Assembly (NCBI GenBank): GCA_026119935.1
Contig: JALRMH010000014.1
Location: forward strand, 186,001-250,000
Length of the DNA stretch: 64,000 nt
Direction of reading: 5' to 3'
From: Endothia cerciana
Lineage: Eukaryota; Ascomycota; Sordariomycetes; Diaporthales; Cryphonectriaceae
Shown: one piece after another, positions 44,620 through 53,756 of the stretch
How the letters are laid out: each line of letters begins with the position of its first letter
Position numbering within the stretch: position 1 is the stretch's first letter
The notes under the pieces: model-generated
What the model was told of the DNA's origin: nothing
The model's database searches: none
What the model saw: only the letters and a program-made list of their open reading frames with translations
Position numbers and translations under genes: made by a program

Positions 44620-44731
44620 CTGAGTACACATATACCCCCCTGCTCATCCGGCGAGCTTGAAAGGGCAGCGCTTACGTCTGAGTACACATATAACCCCCTG
44701 CCCCTCCGGCGAGCTTAAACGGGCAGCTTTT
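44620..44731. repeat. Two-copy direct repeat, about 54 bases, period 58
   Basis: The copies are at 44620-44673 and 44678-44731. Both begin CTGAGTACACATATA, continue with a C run and TGC, and share TCCGGCGAGCTT and GGGCAGC. They differ at a few positions (for example GCTTGAAAG against GCTTAAACG). This is a local tandem duplication in non-coding DNA. Confidence 0.88.
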
Positions 44732-44988
44732 CAAGGGTCCCTGAGATGCCTGGTACACAATATAAGCGAGATGAGTGCTTTTTCATGCAGTAAGCCCCCT
44801 GCGCTGAGCAGGCTTGAGCATGTGGTCGTGTGTCTGCGCCGCAGCAGAGACAGGCAATCAAAACAGCGATATGGAGATCCTGTCTTGAACTGGCGTATAC
44901 AATAATACGGGATTCATTAATATAGGCCTATGTGGGTGGTGCGCCGGGGCAGGCGCAAAACGCAAAGCGGGAAAGCCCCTAAGAACAT

Positions 44989-45105
44989 GACCTCGGGCCT
45001 GATTCGAACAGGCGCCTGTGAAGAGAATAGATTTCGAGAATAAAAAAAAAAATAATAAGTCTCGCCTTAGCAAGACACACAGATACCGACGTCCACCCAC
45101 GAGGT
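44989..45105 (-). pseudogene. Disrupted tRNA-Ser(CGA) copy
   Basis: On the minus strand the right half of a serine tRNA is intact: anticodon loop CTCGAAA (anticodon CGA) with 3' stem TCTAT, a long variable arm, a perfect T arm (GCCTG-TTCGAAT-CAGGC) and the 3' acceptor strand CCGAGGT. The 5' acceptor strand ACCTCGT is present at 45099-45105 with one mismatch. Between the D-arm remnant (AAGGCGAGACT) and the anticodon loop sits a T-rich insertion with an 11-base T run, replacing the 5' anticodon stem. That T run would also stop RNA polymerase III. An intron cannot explain it because the insertion is on the wrong side of the anticodon. It is therefore non-functional. Confidence 0.75.
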
Positions 45106-45409
45106 TTTAGGTGCCGAATTGCTCGGCAGACCGGTGTCACATGAATGTTGAAAGAGCCTCCGGAGCCTTATCGAGGGTTTCCACAAAGTGTCAGTGAACA
45201 AGTCGAATGATACGCAGCAGAAAGACACCGGGGTAATTAATGGCTACACTGCTTTGCACCAATGACGTGCTTCGTTTTGTTAGGCAGATAATCATGACAA
45301 TCCATCGATCAAAGAGTATCTCAATTCCGGGCGTGGCCTCATTTTGAGAACACTTTCCAGATGTACAATACTACCTGAGGCACAACACACCAGACGAAGG
45401 GGTTCCCAG

Positions 45410-45767
45410 TCAAGCCCCGTATGGCATCTCGGGAAGTTGATGGGAAACTCCAAGCTCATCGTGACCAGTACAAGCTTGTATCTTCCGCGCAATTGACATG
45501 CCGACGCTCCTTAGAGTCGGGGCCTCCAGAATCTCAAACACCGGCGTATCGACATTAAAGACTCTGCGTATCCAGTCCCTCAAATCGGTCGCAGAAAGAG
45601 AGCCAATACCGAGTTGGTGCACAGGCCTCTCATGCTCGACACGCTTCTCCGCTATACCCAGCAGCCCTTGATATCTGTTTCTCCAAGGCCTCGATCGCTG
45701 CATCAGCGACATCCTCCAGGCGACTGTTGACCATAGCCGCCAACCTTTGAGCCTTTTCAAGTAACAT
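45410..45767 (-). pseudogene. Polyketide synthase carrier-protein fragment
   Basis: The minus strand encodes the C-terminal carrier domain of a fungal reducing polyketide synthase, without the rest of the enzyme. LLEKAQRLAAMVNSRLEDVA in one frame is the first helix. The second part, in a shifted frame, has LGIGSLSATDLRDWIRRVFN, the phosphopantetheine site with its attachment serine, followed by DTPVFEILEAPTLRSVGMSI and a short tail to a stop at 45410. The two frames overlap near 45665-45690 (ISRAAG against QGLLGIAEK), where a small indel must have occurred. Upstream sequence to about 46.1 kb shows no ketoreductase or other PKS domain. The call rests on the well-known G-x-x-S-L motif and its surroundings. 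Confidence 0.8.
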
Positions 45768-46413
45768 TACGATAGCCCGTCCATCGACGTTGGCCGGTGG
45801 CCGGCTGCAGCCTAGATGCGCGTGTTCTGGCCCCCAAATACAGCATTGTCATGTTCCCAATGGCCTGGTCCAACATTCAAGACCGTTGGACACGTCATCG
45901 CAGAAGCAAGTCGTGAACAAAGTAGCTGAAAGTAGTAATGATGTCGTCAGCAGAGTCTGCTGTGCCTCCTCCATGCGACATTTTCAATCCTTCAATGTAA
46001 TGGGGCGAAGTATTGTTGCACTTTTGTGAGGTCTTGGTCGGCTCGTTCCAGCGTACCAAAGAACTCTCGTCATCCACTCTACGCCTAACTTGGCATTGGG
46101 GGAAAGGACCGAATCAATGGCAAGTCCATTACGAAAGCCCGACAACAGAGCCCAATAGCAGGATTACTGCTTGTAGTGAAGACGGGAGTAAATGGCTGTT
46201 ATTGATGTTGCAGACAGAAGATCTGCAGTAGGTTTTCAGCCCAGAACTCTCTTAAATGCACGTAAACAAACCAGGTTGCTCCTCCCACCACCACCACAAG
46301 TCCGAGAACAGAGTCCCAGGTCCCCGCATCTGACTACAACATGGCCTCATGACGTCTGGCGGTAATCAATGTGAAGTGACAGGACGGCGGTGAATTCTCT
46401 CTATATCCGTGTG

Positions 46414-47107
46414 CTAGCTCACAGGCCCAAGCTCCGGTGAGGATCTATCCGCGGCTTTCTCACCAATAGCCATAGCTATATTACACGTATTGCAGCCCAC
46501 GCTGCTGGGCACGATGCTTAGATCAGCAATCTTGAGCCCTTGAGTGCCATGGACGTTGAGACTGGGGTCCACAACACCACCCTGCTCTAGAGGAGCCATT
46601 CTGCAAGTTCCCATCGGGTGCCAACAGCTGGAGATATGCCCACGCAACCAGCCTTCGATCGCCTTGTCATCCTCAGGTGTATATTCGATACCCTCAGGAC
46701 CTTGGAGCTTGCAGTCGACCACAGCAGCCTTAGACCCGCTCGGGAATGACGGGTGGCCCATAGCGGCTTCACCAGCGAAAGTTTCCATGCGTCGGACAAT
46801 CTCCCGACTTTTCTTGTACATCCATATGTGTTGCTTCAAGTCAAGGTCGTTCTGTGCTCAGAAGCCGGCGTCAAGAACAGGTTGGTCCTTGATATCGGGA
46901 CCAGATATATGTATGTGACCGCGAGAAAACGGGTGCGCATTGAATGTCGCTATGCTCATATACTGCCCTGGCGGCACTGGAGAAGGGTCTCCTGGAAAGG
47001 CGCTGACGCCAGACATAATCATCATTGGTTTGTCTGGGAAGTCCTTGAACTCCTTATCCCAAGCTGCCTGGAATTCAGGACCTAGGTTCGCAATATCGAT
47101 ATTGCTG
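46414..47107 (-). pseudogene. GMC oxidoreductase C-terminal fragment with in-frame stop
   Basis: Flavin-dependent glucose-methanol-choline family, of which only the C-terminal third remains. From about 47107 the frame reads IDIANLGPEFQAAWDKEF, MIMSGVSAFPGDPSPVPPG and HPFSRGHIHISGPDIKDQPV-DAGF. A TGA at 46858-46860 follows, and the same frame continues DLDLKQHIWMYKKSREIVRR. The catalytic C-terminal motif is complete: SSCWHPMGTCRMAP with the conserved histidine, VVDPSLNVHGTQGLKIADLS and NTCNIAMAIGEKAAD. The N-terminal FAD-binding Rossmann part (GxGxxG) is absent to the right of 47107. It is therefore truncated and stopped. Relatives act on alcohols, sugars or secondary-metabolite intermediates. 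Confidence 0.85.
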
Positions 47108-47541
47108 GGCCGGACCCCTTACTGTCTTAATAAGTGTTATTGCAAATCGAAACGCAACCTGGCCGCCCCAAGCATGTGTTGCGCTAGGGATGGTACTATT
47201 CTGGCTGTGTTTTACTATGGTTATATCTTGTATGTATGAGATTCGGCTACAACGGATCAAATAGAATAGTTCGGAATATAATTGATGTTAAGGAATTTTG
47301 GTTCAATATTCATGGTTCTTCATGGGCACTGCCCACAGGGCTTTGCCTTCTCTGCTGTTGAGTGTAGCATGTGCATGACAACATCCTGCCATACAAAATA
47401 CCAAGCAAAGTGTCAGACCACCGCATCGCCCTCGACATTATACATATAATCGCATCAATAATTAATATGATAGTCAATCATTCACGCAGATGGTCGAACA
47501 TTCTAATAATCTAATAGAAAGTTACAAATTTAAGACAGACC
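47108..47541. other. AT-rich gap between remnants
   Basis: AT-rich sequence with no open frame of interest. The missing parts of the GMC gene are not here. Confidence 0.5.
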
Positions 47542-48115
47542 CTAGGATCCTACTATGGGCAAAGAGAGAAGAAAAATAATCACAAATACAATATAAGCCT
47601 CTTCCATAGCAGTCGGATTCTTCAGGAGTGGCAGGATAAGAGAAATGCCGGCTGTAATGATGGATGCATACGGCACGTCCTTGATAGCATCCTTGATCAA
47701 ATCCATACCCTGTCCTATGAACCTGGCAGCTGCTGCCACCACATCTTGCACGACAATCTCGTGACCTAGCAGGGTCGTCGTGAACTTCTTGTCTTCCACG
47801 TGTTCGAGACCAAGGTCTGTTATATTTTTCATCTTCGCTCGGCGTGCAACCGGATTGTGCTGAGGGATCTGGTTTGTAATATCGCTCTTATCTTCGATCT
47901 CGTTCGGGACTTGCGGCGATTGCATTTTGGGCTGAGTCGCCATAAGTTAGCACTCAAGAAAGCAATCCAGGCCAGATCGAAGGCTTACCTTCAACAAGCA
48001 CTCGAGATAAGAGATCCTCGTACTCGCCAATCATATTATGCTTCTCGTTGCTGAGGGCATCATAGGCCTTATCCCAGGGCCGCCACTTCTTCGTAAGAGA
48101 TGAACCACCACCCAT
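47542..48115 (-). CDS. Stand-alone N-terminal domain of a fungal NLR (NWD-type)
   Basis: Two exons, complement(47542-47909, 47989-48115), give 164 residues. The first exon (MGGGSSLTKKWRPWDKAYDA, EYEDLLSRVL) and the second (DLGLEHVEDKKFTTTLLGHE, VVQDVVAAAARFIGQGMDLI, DVPYASIITAGISLILPLLKNP) match the helical N-terminal domain that precedes the NACHT ATPase in fungal NLR-like proteins. The intron begins GTAAGC and ends GCAAG. No NACHT, WD or ankyrin sequence follows. The frame ends after a hydrophobic tail YIVFVIIFLLSLPIVGS. That tail is also a possible 37-base intron (GTATTT...CATAG) read through, after which a stop follows at once. It is either a truncated NLR relic or a small stand-alone protein. 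The frame is intact, so I list it as coding. Confidence 0.6.
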
Positions 48116-50619
48116 AATGTTTACAGGCACTTCCAGTAATGGAAGAGCGTGTCTTATTACCACAATGCGATGAAGTCGATACCAGCTAAAAGGACTGATA
48201 GTTGAAGCATAGAAGCAAGTTGGCCTCGTGCTCAGTGTGGCTGAGTAAAATTGAGGGGGCTAGCCCACACCTACAGTCTGTCCAGCAGAGCCGCAGAATA
48301 CACAATCAATTAGACAACCATGCGTGGAACACCGCTTTTAGATCTTTAGCCGGGAATCCCTACTGAACCAGCCGCTACGACGGGAGGGAGAGAAGAGAGA
48401 GGTACGGAAGGGAGATGTGACCCTGGAGAGGAGTTCGAGGACCGAGAACTGACTGCAAAAGCCCGTCCGGGTCTATATACGTGATGGCGGTAGGGCCCCG
48501 GTGAATTCAACATGAGTTCACCATGGAAACACTATATATTCAAGGTGTGCATTAAAGCTGCTAGTGTTGGCTGTCAGCTTATGTAAAGAGTCGGGCCTTA
48601 TAGTCAGGGACCCTGAAAATAGCGCCCTGTGCTGGCTAAAATAGGCCGCTAGAACAGCAAATACTCGCTTTCTCGTGTAGTCAATATACTTAAGTTGAGA
48701 TATCCTGAGATATTGAAGCAAGCCAAACCTATCCAACTGCTGCACCATTTACTTCTGGCAGAAATCTAGTCAGACAACTGGAAAAGTCCCTAGCAGTGAA
48801 CTCCTGCCAAGCCCAAACTTAATGTGGCACATTATGGCAGTTGCTGAGATGTGGGAGTCTAAATGCCCCACCCCACCCGCAACTTGTGGGGGCCTGGCAG
48901 ATTTCCTGCTTTTCAAATACAGCTTCGGTTTGCCCAGAAGTCCACTGCTAGACGTTCCGAATCTCAGAAGTCTACTGGCAGGAGTAGGCTTTCTAGAAGT
49001 CCGCTGCCAGTTTTCCAGAAGCCTACTGTTGGCAGAAGCTGCTGGCAGAAGTCCACTGCCAGTAGACTCTCTAGTCTCAAGTCAGAGGTCTACTCGCAGA
49101 AAACCAGCTGCCAGCAGAAACCAGACTCGAGGATGAACAATTAAGGGACTTCCTAGCATCTTTCATCACGAAAAAAAAAAAAAAAACATGAGTGAGTTCC
49201 TGTGTATTCCGAATGATAACATATGATCTGAACACTCTCAGGACGACTTTGCGCAGCATACGGGGAAAAAAAACGCAGAGTACCAATAGTTCACAAGCGG
49301 CAAGGCTGAGAAACCATGAACGTTGTTTGTATCGTCAGGGGCGGGATGAGAAGCAAGATAGCTAGGAGGCAATCGGAACCTGTATTTATTGAAGTTTGGC
49401 CCTTCAGGATCTAGGTTGTTTGGGTGCATTTACATACATCACCTCCAAGTTTCCAATCCCAGTTGGGTGCTCAAGTAAACATTATTCCATTCCAACAAAC
49501 AGTGGAGGTCTGCGGACTGTTCCCGAGACCCAAGAGATCCATGCACCTTCTCTCATCTCGCCCTCGCACGTTCGTCAGTGCAGTCGCAGGTAGAGAAGGT
49601 TCTTGATAGTTATCTCCCACTGGAAGCAGTTCGAAAGGCCCTGAAGGACAAGTTTCGCGTGCGACGTATAAGGGCCTCGGGGTTGGGGGGGGGGGCTCGT
49701 CAGCCTTCTCGTCGACCTGGGTCGTCTTATCAGGGGTGCTTGCCGTCTTGGCGGAGGTTAATGGCTTTGATGCTGAAGAACAGTCTTCTGGTCTTGGACT
49801 GGCCAGTTCAGCCTGGCCTGTGGAGGTTGATACATGCCCTTTGGAGCGGGTGTTTCTTAACAGGGCTCAAAGAGGTAACGGATACGACCTTATGTCTGTT
49901 GGTTGAAAGTCAAGGCTGCCCTGGCTATGGGACAACTATGAAGATTCTGGAAACCTCTCGTACAAGCTATTTTGACAAATATTACTCTGGTTTTCTATAG
50001 ATTGCATCGCTATGTATATAGCTGGCCAACACAGCCACTCTTTCAGATAGCGAAACATCAACAAGACAATAATAGCACATGGTTATACATTCACATTTGC
50101 ATGCTACAACGGGTCTGCCTCCTGGTTGTAGATCTTTTGCTCTGGTCCGGCATTAGAATAGGCCGGTACGCTGTTTGAGGCTGTCAAGATGTCTGACGAT
50201 AGGATACTTTGCTTGTTTAGTTGCAACGTTGTTGTTGTACATATGTATCCCAATTTGGTTGGGAAGGTCATGTGAGTGTCTCTCGGCCGCCAGGGCAGAG
50301 TCTACCTCGTACTGGTAATGTGTTGAGATACAGGTATTAAAAGAGAGTGCGTATTGAAGCTAATCAGCCTATCTAATGAGCGGGTGTGAGCTGGTTGAAC
50401 TATATATATACCCGTTCTGGGCGAGCCCTTTTCTGGTCTGCGCAGGTCCGTGTCTCGGACCTGCTCTCCGGGCCTCCCGTCCAGATTTATGCAAAACTGA
50501 ACGGACACACCGACAAGTTTCAGCCCCGTCAGCCCCTGTGGCATTCAAGGTGGTGAAGGTCCCGACAGTTTGTCTGCGAAAGGGTACGGAACTGAGCAAC
50601 GGCATTTCCGTTTTCCTGC
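48116..50619. other. AT-rich gene-poor stretch
   Basis: It contains the probable promoter of the NLR fragment and a degenerate minisatellite (48936-49062). The plus frames between 49.4 and 50.0 kb look like pieces of old coding DNA in changing frames (for example EVDTCPLERVFLNRAQRGNG near 49.83 kb), but I cannot name a family. Confidence 0.4.
48936..49062 (+). repeat. Degenerate 16-base minisatellite, six copies
   Basis: The consensus unit is AGAAGTCCACTGCCAG. Copies begin at 48936, 48966, 48995, 49017, 49034 and 49047, the fifth one base shorter, with irregular spacers of 14, 13, 6, 1 and 0 bases (the last two adjoin or overlap). Some copies end CTGGCAG instead of CTGCCAG, which are mutual reverse complements, so hairpins between copies are possible. 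Confidence 0.85.
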
Positions 50620-51066
50620 TTAAACGTGAATAGTGCCGGTCTGCCTGAGCAAGTTGAGATTTTCGTATGAAATGATGCCATCGTAGGTGCCCTCTTTGGC
50701 ATTGCATTTGCAGGCGCCCCTGCCCCTGCCCCTGATAGGCTTGGTATGGACGGCAGGAAAACCCAGGTGAGGACGGACCTTCAACGTCATTTCCTCTTCC
50801 TTGTTGAAGGTCTCAATCTCGGTCGAAAGGGTCTCCGGGTCGGAGAGGAATTCGGTTTCCTGGTTGCCGCGCAGGGCTGCAACAAATTGCGGCCACTCTT
50901 CTTGCGAGAACTCGGTGGGTTCTCTGTTATCTGTCGGTACGTAGAAACTTTTCGAGGTACTTAACATGTCATTGTTTCGTGCACATATATTATGCCCTAA
51001 ACTCAAAGACAGCTCGGTCGCCACGTAGGTCCCATGCTTTTCGCACCACCATGGGCCCATCCACAA
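50620..51066 (-). CDS. Hypothetical small protein, uncertain
   Basis: Open frame of 148 residues if read from 51066, or about 115 from an internal ATG (MLSTSKSFYVPTDNREPTEF, about 50967). The middle reads like a real protein (TEFSQEEWPQFVAALRGNQE, TEIETFNKEEEMTLKVRPHL) and the end is basic. I recognise no family. There is no signal peptide or membrane segment. It lies alone in gene-poor DNA and might be a fragment. Confidence 0.25.
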   Translation of the reverse strand: MWMGPWWCEKHGTYVATELSLSLGHNICARNNDMLSTSKSFYVPTDNREPTEFSQEEWPQFVAALRGNQETEFLSDPETLSTEIETFNKEEEMTLKVRPHLGFPAVHTKPIRGRGRGACKCNAKEGTYDGIISYENLNLLRQTGTIHV

Positions 51067-51393
51067 TGGGCAATGAGAGAATAGAGGCAGCTGCCGCTAG
51101 ATGTAACCCATCTGGGTGCCAACTATCCTACACCAAGTTGGCATGATGTGTTACACCTGTGACAAAGTCGCGCCACTTAAGGAGTAGGATAGCGTCAATG
51201 TTACCCAAATAGCGCCACCTGCAGGCATATTCGCCTTACATGTCGCCCTGATAATATGAACCTGTTCGGTACCCGTCGAGCATCTAGGATGGGAGAGAAG
51301 AAAAAAAAAAAAAGAGGAAACGGAGTCCTGGATTTCAGAACGGGGTCGGGAATCGGGAAACGGGGGACAGGGCAGGATGTACCTCGCCAGGGC
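51067..51393. other. Gap between the hypothetical frame and tRNA-Ser
   Basis: AT-rich DNA with a poly(A) run near 51300-51313. No gene seen. Confidence 0.45.
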
Positions 51394-51398
51394 AAAAA
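51394..51398 (-). terminator. RNA polymerase III terminator of tRNA-Ser
   Basis: Five T on the minus strand, one base beyond the tRNA 3' end, fit a pol III stop. Confidence 0.75.
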
Positions 51399-51399
51399 T

Positions 51400-51481
51400 C
51401 GACGCGGGCCTGATTCGAACAGACGCCTCCGAAGAGAATAGATTTCTAGTCTATCGCGTTAGACCACTCCGCCACCGCGCC
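51400..51481 (-). tRNA. tRNA-Ser(AGA)
   Basis: Class II tRNA without an intron. The acceptor stem pairs GGCGCGG with CCGCGTC (one G-U), followed by discriminator G, as expected for serine. The anticodon stem is ATAGA/TCTAT with loop CTAGAAA, so the anticodon is AGA. There is a long variable arm with a CTTCGG loop, and the T arm has the TTCGAAT loop (B box GTTCGAATC). It decodes UCU and, after A34 to inosine editing, UCC and UCA. All arms pair, so it looks functional. The disrupted copy at 44989-45105 shares its 3' half. Confidence 0.93.
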
Positions 51482-52065
51482 CCTTTGTTATTTTTTGGTT
51501 GTTTGTGGAAGTACATATCGTTGGGCTCTGGTGATGCGCTGACGAAAAGAAAATCCAATTGTTCATCAATGTCTTATCGTTATTAGGAGAGAGGCTGTAT
51601 ATGTTGTGAGCTCGAAACGCCTTGCTCCTCTCGCGCTCTGCCGTCCTAAGTTTTGACTGACGAGGACAAATAAGGCGCGAAACCACATGGTGCCGCCCTA
51701 GTTGGGTCAGGCATGTCTAGGGATGCGATGCATGGAGCGCCACCATGACCGTTGGGGGCTGGCTAGGTGTGGTTAAACGTCGTGAAGACACAGCATATCG
51801 AGATCCCCCAGTTCTGTGCTGGTAGAATAATTCCTTGAAACTAGTAATACCCAATGCAATAACTATATGTTGCCGACTCCAAATATCCATGATCAAATTA
51901 TAGGAGGCAGTCCAACCTACCTCCCCCCCCCCCCAACCTGGGCCGCCTTACCAAGAAAACACTACATACAGCCGGCACCTCCGCATGATAGCGAAGGAAA
52001 GAAAAAGAAAAAAAGAAGAAAAAAGACTAAAAAAAAAGGTGGTCAAGGAATTAAACCTTGATAGT

Positions 52066-52155
52066 TGGACACACTGGGAATCGAACCCAGGACCACTCCC
52101 AAGATCATGTAAGCAAAGTTGCTAAGGGAGTATTATACCACTAAACCATGCGCCC
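52066..52155 (-). tRNA. tRNA with interrupted anticodon loop, proline-like body
   Basis: On the minus strand the acceptor GGGCGCA pairs with TGTGTCC (two G-U). The D arm GGTTTAGTGGTATAATA and T arm CTGGG-TTCGATT-CCCAG closely resemble eukaryotic tRNA-Pro, and the B box GGTTCGATTCC is perfect. The anticodon stem is CTCCC/GGGAG, enclosing 25 bases: a normal 7-base loop plus about 18 bases of intron. If the intron sits in the standard place (after position 37), the anticodon would read AGC (alanine), not AGG or TGG (proline). Either the intron boundary is non-standard, the anticodon has mutated, or this is a pseudogene. A T-run terminator candidate lies about 30 bases downstream. Confidence 0.7.
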
Positions 52156-52420
52156 CGCTGGTGACTGTTGGAGCCTGCTAGGATTAATCTCTGATATACT
52201 AATCCGAACTAGCCGTACGTGCGAGAACCGCATGGCCTTTCCACCTTGATCGATACCATCTATTCCCCTAAAGGACTTCGGGGGCTGTAGGTAGGAAAGG
52301 CAGTTAGTTTAGTTAGTATTTAGGGTATCCTCGAAGGAAACATCCCACCACGGGGTCGAAGATTGCCCGAAGTCCATAACGGGAGAACAACATCTGCAGG
52401 CTCACCCGCACGCACGACTA

Positions 52421-52468
<48 letters not shown>

Positions 52469-53756
52469 GATGCCCTTCTGCATGATATATCGAGCCTCCC
52501 CGGGCGTGCATCGAAATTGGGCAGGGACAGGTCCCTCTTTCTGGCGTGACGGACTTGTGCTTTGTCCGGGCTGCCGACGAGGACAGCCGACAGGTTTTCC
52601 GACCTGACACAGATAGCAGCGGGTGTGCACGTTGGCTGCTCTCCGCGCAGCATGCGACTGCACGGGCATCAAGCTCGCGGGAGGTGGCGACACGGACGCA
52701 GGAAGGAATGATGAGCCACCTCCTGCAAAGGTGCTGGGGAGGCCTCCATCCAGTTCACATCTTTAGAGGGCATGTGGATTCACTATCGATTAGGCCAACA
52801 GGAGGACAGGTATGCACTCATCACAAGCATAAAAATAATACACCTCAAGTCACGAACCTTAGGTACAAGAAAAAGTCTGTCTTGGGTGTTATCCATGCCA
52901 AATTGAAAACCACCGCTTAAGTATGGGAATACCCAGGAAATCCCTCACGCTGAGTGCCGTCCCCGTGCTCAATGTGCCAGAGTCCTAGTAACCCATATCC
53001 TCCGATGCCCAATCCTGCTCCGAGGTATCAACACAGTCCAGTAGGCGGTAGTAAGGTTAAACCAGTATGGAAACAAGAGAAACCTCATAACACGGAGACA
53101 ATGTCCAGTCAAGACACCTCTCGCCTCGGATTTTCAGGGCAGGACACAGTACACCGGAAAGACGAGGGCGGCGAACGAAGAAGAGTAGCGTGATCCTTCA
53201 CGCCACCTCCTTGGTACCATAGAGCATGAAGGTCAAGAACATTTAAGTCCAATCCGCCCATGACGTCCGCCGGATCAAGCAGAAAAGATCAGAACTCCAT
53301 TAACAATGACAAACCCCAAAGAATTATTTTGAGGACCAAAGAAACATTAAAACCGTGAATTTTACCCAGTACCGTCCAAGACTATATCTTGCCACTGCGC
53401 CTGTACCCATTTGTCTCTTTTATTGCTGGCCAAGCAATATTTTCGTGCTAAGGATTCTTTTCCTTCTGTTGGCCACATCGTATGGCCCGTTCGATGTAGC
53501 CAATATATATCCAAGAAGTCATCGGAGGTGTAGTAACGAATCGACCCAAGGCTGAGAAAAAAAAAAAAGGGGGGGGGGGGACGATGAGTCCAGCAGTTGA
53601 TTAGAGTACAGTGGGATAGACCCACTAGTAGTGGTTCAAGTATTTGCTCATATCGTATCCGTATGTCGCTCGGAGATGGCGGAAACATCCACTCTCAAAC
53701 AAAATATTCAGCAAGTGGTCCGCGTGTATCGGTATAGATGAGGGCCTTGGAAGCTA
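52156..53756. other. Gene-poor stretch left of the PUF gene
   Basis: It contains a TA/TG microsatellite (52424-52468) and a run of A then G (53558-53580). No accepted gene. The right end is the 3' flank of the Pumilio gene. Confidence 0.5.
52424..52468. repeat. AT then TG dinucleotide microsatellite
   Basis: About 15 AT units are followed directly by about eight TG units in non-coding DNA. Confidence 0.93.

Noticed and set aside
48936..49062. CRISPR-like array
   Set aside because: The spacers are irregular (0 to 14 bases), the copies are degenerate, and the organism is a fungus.
50850..50960. KRAB- or DUF397-like FSQEEW motif in the hypothetical frame
   Set aside because: A six-residue match without the rest of either domain, and neither family is expected in a fungus.
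52424..52468. TA-rich tract as a TATA-type promoter
   Set aside because: It is a plain dinucleotide microsatellite with no gene start nearby.
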